Assembly (NCBI GenBank): GCA_963971575.1
Contig: OZ020625.1
Span: forward strand, 24,764,992 to 24,828,991
Length of the DNA stretch: 64,000 nucleotides
Reading direction: 5' to 3'
Source: Liopterus haemorrhoidalis
Lineage: Eukaryota; Arthropoda; Insecta; Coleoptera; Dytiscidae
Both the position numbers and the translations under genes were made by a program. Under the pieces are notes generated by a model. It had not been told where the DNA came from and made no database searches. It saw only the letters and a list, made by a program, of their open reading frames with translations. Each line of letters opens with the position of its first letter. Positions within the stretch are counted from its first letter, which is position 1. Positions 46,885 through 57,700 of the stretch are shown one piece after another.

Positions 46885-48136
46885 CAGTGCCGCAACAAGG
46901 GTGGTGCGAGAGGTGCCGCCGCACCAGGCGCCGGATTCATAGGGGCGCCGAATGACCAAATTTCATTTTTTTTATTATTATCTTTTATATTAATAAACTA
47001 TAATCAACACAAATTTGATTTCATAATCGAAAGTTTCAAATGGCAGGCAAGATCATTAATTGATGACTGTACAACTGCCACTGCAATGCAATTATTAGAA
47101 GTGATCCACACTTACGATTGAAAAGATGTGTACCCTAATATTGGCATTGCACTGCGCATATTTTTAACGCTCCCTGTAACTGTTGCTTCGAATTAACGCA
47201 GTTTTAGTAAATTAAAGTTAATAAAAAATTATTTGCGTTCTACAATGGGCCAAGAGCTTGTAAAATTTAGCTTTAATATCAATAAAAAATACTACAGCGC
47301 AGTCATTAAATTATGAAGACTTAATTAACGAATTTTCACAGTTAAAAGCCAGAAAAGTTCAATTTATTTAATTTTCCATTCCGTTAAAGTGATTATATAA
47401 TATATTATTAAAATACCTAAATATTTATTATTTTTTGTTCAAATATCCCTTTTTTTGTCATTAAATATATATTTTTTATTTATTTTGTTATTCATTTATG
47501 TAATATAATATTTCTTTAGCCCTTTTGTGTTTCATTTTAGGTGTTTTTCATTTTGTGTTTTATTGACCTAGAGTTTATATTTTGTCCCTTTTTATATTAG
47601 TTGATTATCATGATTTTTGAGTTTATTAAAAGATTTGTAACATAATTTGTTAATATAATCGTTAATATTGCAATTTAAACCAAACCAAAGAAAAAGGTTA
47701 AAACTAAACTAAAAAATAATACCAACGAATGTTTTTTTTTTTTAATTTTTTTTGATACATTTGTTGTTATAAAATGACTTTATAATATATATTTTTGTAT
47801 GTTCCTTTACTGCTAATAAGATAGTTCCTTTATTAGGAGTAAGTGTTCCTTTTCTAGCGATTTTGTGATTTTTATAAATAAAGTTATTCTTTTATTTTCA
47901 CTTGCATCAAAATAAAACAATAAGATTTTAAGGATTCTCTATAAAATATGGTAAGTAAATATCTTAAATAACATTTTGGTGAAGAAAACAACGTAAGTAA
48001 ATGTTTTAAACGTTCCCTTACTGATGCAATCATCCTACCATAAAATTTTAAAAATTGCGTATTTAATTAGTGAGGATGAGGAGGGGCGCCAAATAATTTT
48101 ACGCACCAGGCGCCAATTTATGTTGTTGCGGCACTG
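46885..48136 (+). mobile_element. hAT element, degenerate, nested in mariner
   Basis: TIR CAGTGCCGCAACA at the left and TGTTGCGGCACTG at the right. The 8-bp duplication ATCCACTG/ATCCACCG (46877-46884, 48137-48144) differs at one base. A second inverted box GCACCAGGCGCC lies just inside each end. 1252 bp, with a transposase C-terminal remnant. Confidence 0.9.
47125..47370 (+). pseudogene. hAT transposase C-terminal dimerisation domain remnant
   Basis: The reading gives LPVTVAS, then RSFSKLKLIKNYLRSTMGQE, a one-base frameshift at ~47262, then NLALISI and LNYEDLINEFSQLKARK with a stop at 47368. The RSFSKLKLIK/LRSTM/LALLSIE series is the hAT C-terminal (hATC) signature of ZMYM-like transposases. 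Everything upstream is deleted. Confidence 0.85.
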
Positions 48137-48339
48137 ATCCACCGATAAACAGTACAGGCTCACCAAATACTCCTTGCAGACGCTGAATAATTTCCGATGT
48201 TTTCACACCTTCTTTTCACAAAAAGAAAATTATTGGTCTTTGAGATTTTGCTGCGTCTTCCATGGTTACAAAAACAGTGCTATGAAAACGCGTCTATATC
48301 AGTCGAACACCTAAATCAGACTGAACAATAATGCACTTT

Positions 48340-48540
48340 TTTCGATGAGCACATATTTGTTGTTTATATTTTTAGGGACATATGTTTTTTAGATGTTTTA
48401 GTATTTTTCCTATGTGCGGGTCAAAGAGTTGTATAAGCATGCCAAATTTCAACTCTCGAGGTTTAGCCCTTTGGCTACAATTTTTGCCGAACAGACAGAC
48501 AGACAGACAGACAGACAGACGACAAAATGACGGTGGCATT
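48340..48540 (+). repeat. Rep-B 3' fragment
   Basis: TTCGATGAGCACATATTTGT to GACAAAATGACGGT with a short GACA array at 48492-48522. It continues the Rep-B broken at 46451, so the mariner/hAT stack sits inside one Rep-B copy. Confidence 0.75.
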
Positions 48541-48544
48541 GTCT

Positions 48545-48821
48545 TGTTTACATCTTAACATACAAGAAATATTTAAAAAATACCAGTCAAAAATTCCACA
48601 TTAAATGAGTAATTTTTTTAAATTATATTATTATATTTATATGAATAGATTGTTTTAAATAAATATTAAAATATAACTATAAATATTTGTTCGAAATTGT
48701 AATATCCCAATTTTATAAAAACACTGCTTACAGACATTTCATTTTTACTTAGGTAAGTGCTCCGCCAAAAAATTTTGTTTGCAAAAGTGTTCCGTGCCTT
48801 AGAAAAGGTTGGCAACCACTG
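48545..48821. mobile_element. hAT fragment with one terminus
   Basis: Ends ...GGTTGGCAACCACTG; in reverse CAGTGGTTGCCAACCTTTTC, a typical hAT end. Followed by CTTTAGAA, the insertion site in a mariner. The other end was not found. Confidence 0.55.
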
Positions 48822-49260
48822 CTTTAGAAGATCGGAGAACAGTTAATGCTGAATGGTATACAACAATTTATTTGCCAGAAGTCATCGACAAAATCAGGAA
48901 AAACAACCAAAAACTTCGCATCATTCTTCATCGTGACAATGCAAGCTCCTACACAGCACGTCAAACAATTGATTATTTGAAGGAGAAAAACATCGAATTA
49001 ATATATCATTGCCCGTATTCACCTGATTTATCCACGACTTTTTTTGTTCCCCAATGTCAAACAAAAAATGCTTGGACAGTGTTTTTCATCACCCCAAGAA
49101 GCGGTTGAAGTCTTCGAAAACCATGTTTTTGAGATACCAACTTTAGAGTAGAAAAAATGTTTCGAGAATTGGTTTGAACGCATGCAAAAATGTATAAATT
49201 GAAAAGCAATAAAACAGTTTGTTCTAAAAAACATTTTTTCTTTCTTAGTTTTTGTAGAAA
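48822..49260 (+). pseudogene. mariner transposase C-terminal half
   Basis: Starts LEDRRTVNAEWYTTIYLPEV, has the second Asp region altered (ILHRDNASSYTAR, HHDNA in relatives), then YHCPYSPDL with a frameshift losing the third Asp, and continues in other frames to a normal end near 49205. Same lineage as 57480-59110. Confidence 0.8.
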
Positions 49261-49438
49261 CTTAAATGGTAGCCCTTGTATATGGCTGTTCTATCTAGAA
49301 TCGTAGCAATGTTTTTGGCGCCCTTGGCAAATAAAGTAAATTGATAAAATTAACCGCGTCAAATCCAAGTGAAGAACAAAAAAAGTGCCCACTGCTATGC
49401 CCTGCAATGGCGCCTTTCATTAGACCACGCGCCCTGTC

Positions 49439-49440
<2 letters not shown>

Positions 49441-49525
<85 letters not shown>
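49441..49525. repeat. (AAT)n microsatellite
   Basis: About 28 uninterrupted AAT units. Poly-Asn and poly-Tyr frames here are artefacts. Confidence 0.95.
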
Positions 49526-49639
49526 GGGTTTGGGATGCAGTCGTGTGTATTTAGCTCCACTAGTCTCTAGTATGACGCGGCTCAAAAGGTTGCTGAAGTT
49601 TGAGATTAGTGGACGCTTGTCAAGACCTGACAAACCCCA

Positions 49640-50765
49640 TAATAATAATAATAATTTATTGACCATAATACAAAATAAAACATTGTTTTAGTCAGTCAAG
49701 CAATACAATACAAAGTACAACACATGTTAATAAAGAGCAAAAATAAGGGGCAGTACATAAATAAATTTAAAATTTAACATTCAAAAATTCGTCAGTCGAG
49801 TAAAATGGGTTTCTAATTAAAAATTCTTTTACAGTTTTCTTGAAATTCAGAAAACGCAGGACTTTATATCCCTCTGGCAGAATATTGAAAAATTTTATGC
49901 TGTAATAATTAGAGGCATTGCGTGATTTAGTTAAACGTAAAAAGTTTGGATATATATGGTATTTATTCCTAGTAGCATACGAGTGCATTCTGTCACCAGA
50001 TGGCCATATATTTCTATTTTTATATGCATACAATACACACTGATAAATATAGAGGGAAGGTAATGTCATTATTTCTAATTCTTTAAATGCATTCTTACAG
50101 TCAGCTATATAGTTAATTTTTGCTAAAATTCGAATAGCACGTCGTTGAAGGGAAAAAATTCTATTAGCTGAAGCAGAATGTCCCCAAGCTAGAAGAGCAT
50201 AAGAAATATGTGTCTGAAATAGGGCATAATATGATATTAACATTATTTCTTTTGAGACATTATTGACCAGATTGCGAAAAAGAAATATAGTTTTGCAGAT
50301 TTTTTTGGCAAGAATCTCTACGTGCTGATCCCACTTAAGTGCAGGGTCAACATAAACACCCAGAAAAGCAACAGAAGCAGGATTTGAAAATTTATGGTTT
50401 TTACAACTAATTAAGAGGTTTTGAGTTTTCGAATTATTGAGAGATAATTCGTTCGAAAGAAACCAGTCATTTGCTTTTTCAATGATTATATTATTTTCAT
50501 TTATTAAATTTAATGATAGTGAGTGAGAGATTATGGTGGTATCATCTGCATATAAAATACAATCATTTTCAATGCAATTGGAAAAATCGTTTACGTAGAT
50601 TAGAAATAGAAGTGGTCCTAAAATAGATCCTTGTGGAACACCTCGTTCAACATTCAGCGACTTCGAAGATTTATTATTAAAAATAACAAATTGTTTCCGA
50701 TTGTTCAGGTATGATTTGATAAGTGAACAACTACATGGATCAAAGTTATATACTTTTAATTTTTC
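49640..50765 (-). mobile_element. 5'-truncated LINE (CR1/Jockey-like)
   Basis: Minus strand carries the RT C-terminal half and ends in AATAAATTATTATTATTATT, a microsatellite tail typical of CR1/Jockey-like LINEs that lack poly(A). The 5' end is lost at 50765. Confidence 0.85.
49770..50760 (-). pseudogene. LINE reverse transcriptase fragment
   Basis: An open frame runs without an early ATG from ~50760: RKQFVIFNN..., then GVPQGSILGPLLFLIYVND (RT block 4), ILYADDTTI (block 5 with the catalytic YADD), a thumb with AFLGVYVDPALKWDQH, and the C-terminal ISYALLAWG...RAIRIL region to the stop at 49767. Fingers, endonuclease and ORF1 are missing. RNA-templated DNA synthesis is the family role; this copy is dead through truncation. 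Confidence 0.88.
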
Positions 50766-51090
50766 ATACCTCGCGCCCCTGGCAAATGCCCCGATGCCAA
50801 CGCCTTATTACGGCTCTGGTTCTTTCTAAATACAGCTCTGTTGCTGATAAACTATAAATAATTTTTATAAAGGGGTTAGGGGAATCAAGGAAAAACCTAT
50901 TATTATTAAAGATCTCATCTAAAAAGACAAATCGAATAACTTGACAATAACATAAAGTCTTTAACAATATTAAAAGTGCACAATATACGAATTTTCGAAT
51001 AAAATATATTTAGTGTTGTTTTGCAATCAAATAAACGAGAAACAGGTAAGTTATTTTAAACAATTATTTGTTTTATTTGAATATTATATT
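50766..51090. other. Unassigned interval
   Basis: Related to 29430-29700 (CTCTGTTGCTGATAAACTATAAATAA; GGGGAATCAAGGAAAA). No gene. Confidence 0.45.
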
Positions 51091-51160
51091 TTTACCGACC
51101 ACCAACATATATAAGGGAGGTATTGTGATCATACCGATTTTGACATTTCGAGATTTCGAT
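51091..51160 (-). repeat. Rep-A 3' end, reverse
   Basis: TTTTTACCGACCACCAACAT to TTTCGAGATTTCGATG, where a mariner begins. Confidence 0.75.
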
Positions 51161-51975
51161 GTCATCAGGAGTGTCGATATTGGTACGGAGCTAGGCATTG
51201 ACCACAAAACTGTTTTGAACCATTTACGGAAAGCTGGCTACAAAAAGAAACTCGATATATGGGTTCCTCATGAGTTGAGCGCGAAAAACATGATAGACCG
51301 AATTAACATCTGCGATGCGCTGCTGAAACGCAGTGAAATAAAGCCATTTTTGAAACATGTCATAACCGGTTATGAAAAATGGATCACGTATGACAATCGG
51401 AAGCGTAAAAGATCGTGGACAAGGGATGGTGAGCCGTCACAAGCGTTCGCGAAGCGAAAATTGACGCTGAACAAGGTGATGCTGTGTGTGTGGTGGGACT
51501 GGAAGGGAATCGTCAACCATGAGCTACTTTCAGTTGGTCAGACGATTGATTCTCAACTCTACTGTGGACAACTAGAGATTACGCCAGACAATTGAAAGAG
51601 AACGACCCGAATTGAATAATAGGAAAGGTGTTGTCTTTCATCATGACAACGCAAGACCACATACTTCTTTGATGACCCGTCAAAAATTGCGAGAGGTTGG
51701 TTGAGAAATTTTGTTGCATCCACCGTATAGTCCAGACATAGCACCCTCTGACTATCATTCCGATCTCTGCAGAATTCTCTTATTAGAATTAAGCTGGTTT
51801 CAAAAGAAGCCTGTGAAAACCACTTGATTCAGTTTTTCAACCAGAAACCACAAAAGTTGATCACCGATGGCATCATGGCTCTACCCGAAAAATGGCGAAA
51901 CATTGTCGATAATAATGGAGCATATTTGGTTTAAATAAATTCATTTTCACACTAACAAAACCAGTTGAATTTTAC
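51160..51975 (+). pseudogene. mariner transposase, 5'-truncated and frameshifted
   Basis: Begins in the HTH (IGTELGIDHKTVLNHLRKAG), then WVPHELS; the first catalytic position reads ITGYEKWITYDN (Asp to Tyr). A frameshift near 51580 precedes HHDNARPHTS (second Asp) and YSPDIAPSDYH (third Asp), with a stop between. The C-terminal frame is broken. It is a lineage distinct from copies 1 and 2. The open frame fused upstream (51068-51160) is Rep-A. Confidence 0.8.
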
Positions 51976-51976
51976 T

Positions 51977-53122
51977 AAAAAAATTGATGTGAAGTGTGAA
52001 TTTTCACACATTTCAGGGTTTTGCAGGTATTTAGTAAGTGAATGATGATTATTTGGGATGCCAAAACCAATTTTATGTTAAAATATATTTTTTTTTGTTA
52101 ATTTTAATTCGAATGCCTAATACCATTATGTAGGTTTCTAAATATGTGCAGTATTTTTTTTATATAACAAGGTTTAATAAGATTTTGAAAATTGCGCCTA
52201 TGGCTTCCATTGTTTGTTTTAGTCATAAGCTCCGCCCTTCTATTTTCGTCTATTTGTAGGAATATAAATAGCAGTATAGCAGTAATATATTTAGGCACTA
52301 ATATGATACAGACATTATAACACATGACATAACATATATTTTATATATTTCATTTTTTTTAACTTGTATCCATGGTATTATATATTTATAGTTACGTTAT
52401 ATTTTAAGTTACTTGGTTGTAAGTCCAATAGTAATCAATTTCAACAATTTGCACTGGTTATTAAATTTACGCTTTTAAAAATTAAATGCAATATTTGCCC
52501 AAATATAACTAGAATATTGAAAAAGTAATTTAAACAAAATAAAAATGCAAAAAAAACAGAAAAAATGAATTGCCTCGCGGCCGATTTGAACTCGAGTTTG
52601 CAGATTAGAACGCTTGTATAGTAACCATTACACCATCGAAGCGCTCTGTCTACTGTGCTACATAATATCATTAAATATTTTACATGGTTACGCAAAAAAC
52701 ACAAAAAATGCGCTATTTTCCGAACACATAATCTGATCAAAAATTCCTGTTGAACTATTCCGGTTCACATAAATGTACATTACTTAGAATTTTTTCAGAT
52801 TTTTAGTTTAAACCATCTGGGCTACAGGGTGTGGGACAAAATTTTTTTTGAACAATTTTGGCAGAAATAATTTCTAAATAATTTATTTTGCAAAAATAAA
52901 ATTTTGATCGTTAATCCACATACTAAGGGCTTTCATTTGATACCCTGCTCAGAATTAAAAAAAAATATATTTTTTTTCGATGAGCACATATTTGTTTATA
53001 TTTTTAGGGGGATATGTTTTTTAGATGTTTTGGTATTTTTCCTATGTGCGGGTCAACGAGTTGTATAAGCATGCCAAATTTTAACTTTCTAGGTTTAGCC
53101 GTTTGGCTACAATTTTTACCGA

Positions 53123-53156
<34 letters not shown>

Positions 53157-53212
53157 GACAAAATGACGGTATAAGGGTTTTTTGGTCATACCTACAAAAC
53201 CCTAAAAAAACG
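51977..53212 (+). repeat. Rep-B copy, longer variant
   Basis: ATTGATGTGAAGTGTGAATT to CCTACAAAACCCTAAAAA, with the extra segment (GCGCCTATGGCTTCCATTG) at ~52190 and a pure GACA array at 53126-53157. It ends ~290 bp upstream of gene B's first coding exon. Confidence 0.85.
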
Positions 53213-53502
53213 CCACGAACTTTTTCCCAGACCTTTATTATAACTAATTCAAATGTAGCTATATAAGATCCATTTAAGACCCGCCTCGGGGAAACGGATA
53301 TGGACCCGGATACGGATTTTTATTTTTTACGGATCATCCGCGGATTCGGAGCAACGGCACTAAACAAAATTCATATAACCTACTAAAAACCCTACCTAGT
53401 TTATTAACCTTAATTATGTTTTTATATCGCCGAACACATCAGAGAAAAATTGTGTTCTTTCTATCTTGTTCAATCTTGTATAATTTACATATTTTTTTAG
53501 GG

Positions 53503-53767
53503 ATGACGCGAAAAATCTTGCTTCTTCTGGGGTATATAGTCATAGTCTTTGCTTTTCCTCATGGACATCATCATCATGGACGCCATCATCATGGACACCA
53601 TCTCCATGGGCACCATCCCCACGGGCACCATCCACATGGACACCCTCTCCATGGGCATCATCCTCCTAGACACCATCCTAATGGGCACCATCATCCTGGG
53701 CACCACCGTCTTGGGCATCACCCTCCTATGTACCATGATCATGGAAAAGACCAACTCATCTGTGGAG
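53503..53767 (+). CDS. Gene B coding exon 1 (signal peptide and His repeats)
   Basis: ATG follows ATTTTTTTAGGG (AG 53499-53500). Degenerate CATCATCAYGGRCAC codons give HGHHPHGHHP-type repeats. Ends ICG + G at donor GTAAAT, as in gene A. Confidence 0.8.
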
Positions 53768-54684
53768 GTAAATTAAACACCGTCTTCTTCTTCTTCTATA
53801 TTATTATTTAAACTTCTATTTTATTATATTTTTAATTTCAAAAAATTGATGTGAAGTGTGAATATTCACACATTTTAGGGTTTCGCAGGTATATAATAAG
53901 TGAAGGCGGTATGCTGAGTGTGTAGGAGAAATTTTACTTTGTAGCAATCACGGCAAAATGAACGATATTTTTAAAATAATTTATCGTCTGTTAATCATAT
54001 AATAAGACTGGTTATAAAATTTACGCTCATAAAAATTAAATACAACATTTGTCAAAATATAACTAGAATTTTGACAAAATAACTTCAACATAATAAAAAT
54101 GCAAAAAAAAAAAACAGAAAAAATAAAATTCACTCCGTACTCGAACTCGAAACCCTTCGTTTTCCAGCCAGTTTAAAAGTGCTCTAACGCATGTAGCCAT
54201 CGCACGCCATGCATGTGAGTGTCTTACATTGGTATAACTTTTGTACTTTGTGAACTAAAAACCACAAAAAATGCGTTATTTTCCAAAAACATAATTTGAT
54301 CAAAAATTCCTGTTGTACTATTTCGGTTCACACCAATATACATTTCTTAGAATTTTTTTAGATTTTTAGTTTAAACCATCTGGGCTACAGGGTGTGGGAC
54401 AAAATTTTTTTTGCACATTTTTGGCAAAAATCGCATCAAAATAATTTATTTTGCAAAAATAAAAATTTGATCGTTAATCCACGTACTAAGGGCTTTCATT
54501 TGATACCCTACTCAGAATTTAAAAAAAATATTTTTGTTTCGATGAGCACATATTTGTTTATATTTTTAGGAAGGTATGCTTTTTAGATGTTTTAGTATTT
54601 TTCCTATGTGCGGGTCAAAGAGTTGTATAAGCATGCCAAATTTCAACTCTCTAGGTTTAGCCGTTTGGCTATAATTTTTACCGA

Positions 54685-54718
<34 letters not shown>

Positions 54719-57700
54719 GACAAAGTGACGGTATAAGGGTTGTTTGGTCATACCTACAAAACCCTAAAAAGACACGCCCTAGCCATAAATACAAAATAGT
54801 ATATTGTGTAACAAGTGCAGAAACTATACATTTGCCGATTGAGAAACATATTTGCCGCTCTCGCTGAGCTCGCGCGGGTATCTTTCGAATAGGGTTGTAC
54901 ATCGAAGGAAAAACATCGATGTTTAACATCGATGTTAACATCGGCGCATACTATCGATGTTGAAAAAACATCGAAGGAAAAACATCGATGTATCGGAAAC
55001 ATCGATATTTTTATTAATATTAAAAAAAGCTATTTATTTATATTATATAGGTTTTATTTAATAATGTAAAGATAAAATACGAAAAAAGTAACATATAATA
55101 CACAAAAAGCATTTATTAGATTTTGAAATAGAAATATTCCTTTTTAATAGTAATTAATTTCACATTAACATTATTATACCCAATATAATAATCCTAATTT
55201 GTACCTACAGTCTATTCCAAACGATTAGGCGGAACTAACCGCAATTTTCATTTTTGTAATTTGTCATTAGATATTTTTTTATATATTGAAGTTGATTTTT
55301 TCTGAACAAAATTATCAAAAGCTTCAATCAATCGGTAAAAGTAACTAGAATTGAAAATCTAGTTCCGCCTAAACCAAAGGAACAGACCTTACTATTTTTA
55401 CATTTCTAAAATGAAATATTGGATTTTATTACAATACTAATATAGTAATCTTAATGTTAATTTTATATTATTTAACATAAAAATAACACTGTCATACAAT
55501 TATTTTTATACTTTTTTAAGTTGAAATAAAGTCTGTTCCTTTGGTTTAGACGGAACTAGATTTTCAATTCTAGTTACTTTTACCGAATAATTGAAGCTTT
55601 TGATCATTTTGTTCAGGAAAAGCCAACTTCAATATATAAAAAAATAGCTAATGACAACTTACAAAAATCCAGGGATTGGAGGAATAACAACTGGGAAAGT
55701 GTCAACAAGACTCAAAAAGAAAAAGTGTGTTGGCGTCTTTGGTCGTTCGCATTGTTTGCAAAAATTAGAAGTTTCTTCTTATTTTTTCGTATTCTGCTAA
55801 CTGCTAAGAAGAATAAGAACTAACACTATTAATATTGTTATATCACAATAGATGGCGCTTATATTTTGTGTTCTAATTTTAATAAAAATTAAATTTTTAA
55901 GATTCCAGCGCCTCTAGAGGTAGTTTCTGAATTTCAAAGTTTAAACATCGACATCGGTAATTGAGAAGTGACATTACCGTTGGCGGCGCTGTAATTCATG
56001 GCAAAATGGCTGAATTGTCTAGTATATAGCTGTCAATATGCTAACAGGGAACAGGTTAATTTAAGCACAGTACATTTTTATTTTATGAAAATGTATCTAT
56101 CGACGTTCTAACAAAAAATCAACACTAGAAAATATGTAATAATTTCAAACAGTACTACAGTCGCGTAGTACAATATTTGACCACCAGACTGCGTATCCGA
56201 GCGTGTCAGTTCTCAATAGACATCGATGTTTTAGCGATACTATCGCCAGCTGACCATCGATGGTAAAAACATCGATGTTTTTAAAACAAACATCGATGTT
56301 TTCAATACATCGATGTTTTTTTCACATCCCTACTGTATATCAAAGGGAATATTTTCATATGCATATATTTCAAATTCTGCACAGTTTAAATGAAATACAC
56401 AGTTGATTGGTTCACTAAATCTTTATTTTATCAATGGTTAATTTACAAAGAATCTTAATCAGTAATATTTCTGGCTGGTCCTGTCCGGCTGACGCACTAG
56501 TCAGTCATCGTTCGAACGTTGTAGTTAGCTATTTTCCCGTTGGTCAGATAAGTTTTAGCTGTGGAAATTCTGAGAATTAGTTTTGTGATTTATTGTGGTT
56601 CCACACGAAACAGCGTCATAGACGGATTCAGTGAACTTTTTTCTATGGATTCAGTGACCTGGTTTTAGGGATACAACACGCATATGCGGTTTTTAAGCTA
56701 ACGCAGAGGACTGAGGGGTTTTACGTTTATGTTTTCTCTTATTTTCGGAGATCTTTGATTTGACCGAGCCTAGTCTCTTTCCGAGCATCATTTGGACCCA
56801 GAAACCATCCTCTCTGGTTCAGCAAGTTCCTAAGACGCGCTAGAAATTCAGATGGGTTGAGACTCGCCGGTGACGTCACAAGGACAGACAGCTTGTGGCG
56901 AGCGCACCATTCCTGCACCCCGCACCGCTAGGACACGGCCGCACCATAGTCGTGCTCGAGAATAATCGGAGGTTCCCGAACGTGGTCCGGCATCAGCTGT
57001 TGTCGGCGAACTGTTAAGTTGAAACTAATGAACAGGACCTAATGGCGCCCTCATATAATCCGCCCCTTCTCCATTGAGCTGGCTAGGAGACCCTCAATTC
57101 CGCCCCTGTCACCAACCCTTAAGTTAAGGATAAGGCGAGTGTGACAGTCCCGAGAATTACCTAGAAATGTAATTTCCCTTTCCTTTTTCCCGAAGGTATT
57201 GTGGACGGCTTATTTAGAATTTTATTTGAATTTTAGATACCAATTACCCAGTTGGCCATCCTATGCACAATCATCCTCCAGGACATCGCTGGCACAGGCC
57301 TCATCTCTGTAAACCAGTGGAAGAAAAGCCAGCCATAACTACGCACGACACCAATTGCGGAGGTGAGTTAAGATCAGTGTCAAATCCAACCTTTCAAGGG
57401 TCTGAAGCTAATAATAATTTGGGGGCCCAAGAGTTGAAGCAATATATAATTAGTTTTATGAAACCTTTATTGCAAAATTTTACATTAGTGTATGTTACGT
57501 CCGCGCCTAGTCGTGAAGGTTCTCGTTGGATGATTTTTTACGATTTTAGTAAAGGCCTAACTCAACAACAATGCATAGATTCGCTTCGTTCAACTTTTAG
57601 TAATGAAGCACCATCAGAAAAGACTGTTTACAATTGGTTTGCAGAATTTCGTCGTGGTCGTGCGTTCGTCTGTGGTGAATCTCGTGAAAGTCAACCAAAA

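Larger units (their letters stand above)
46455..48300 (-). mobile_element. mariner (irritans-like) split by a hAT element
   Basis: The minus strand encodes MEDAAKSQRPIIFF... (from ~48260), is interrupted by the hAT at 46885-48136, and resumes as VDRFKTGRT, then SVNERNITAVEDLLKEDRRM and HTH (MTIRQISVRLGIGTRQVHDI), WVPRLLGPEQKL and RSDTCRQLQEH. It then jumps by deletion to the C-terminal WIQLNGDYVEK-type end near 46560. The terminal sequence TACGAGGGATGTATCC at ~46452 is its 3' TIR. The catalytic domain is deleted. Confidence 0.8.

Noticed and set aside
49369..49666. Poly-Asn and poly-Tyr proteins
   Set aside because: Read-through of the (AAT)n microsatellite.
53416..53502. Upstream in-frame ATG extending gene B by 29 residues
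   Set aside because: It lies upstream of a TTTTTTTAG acceptor conserved in all three genes, and the extension would mask the signal peptide.
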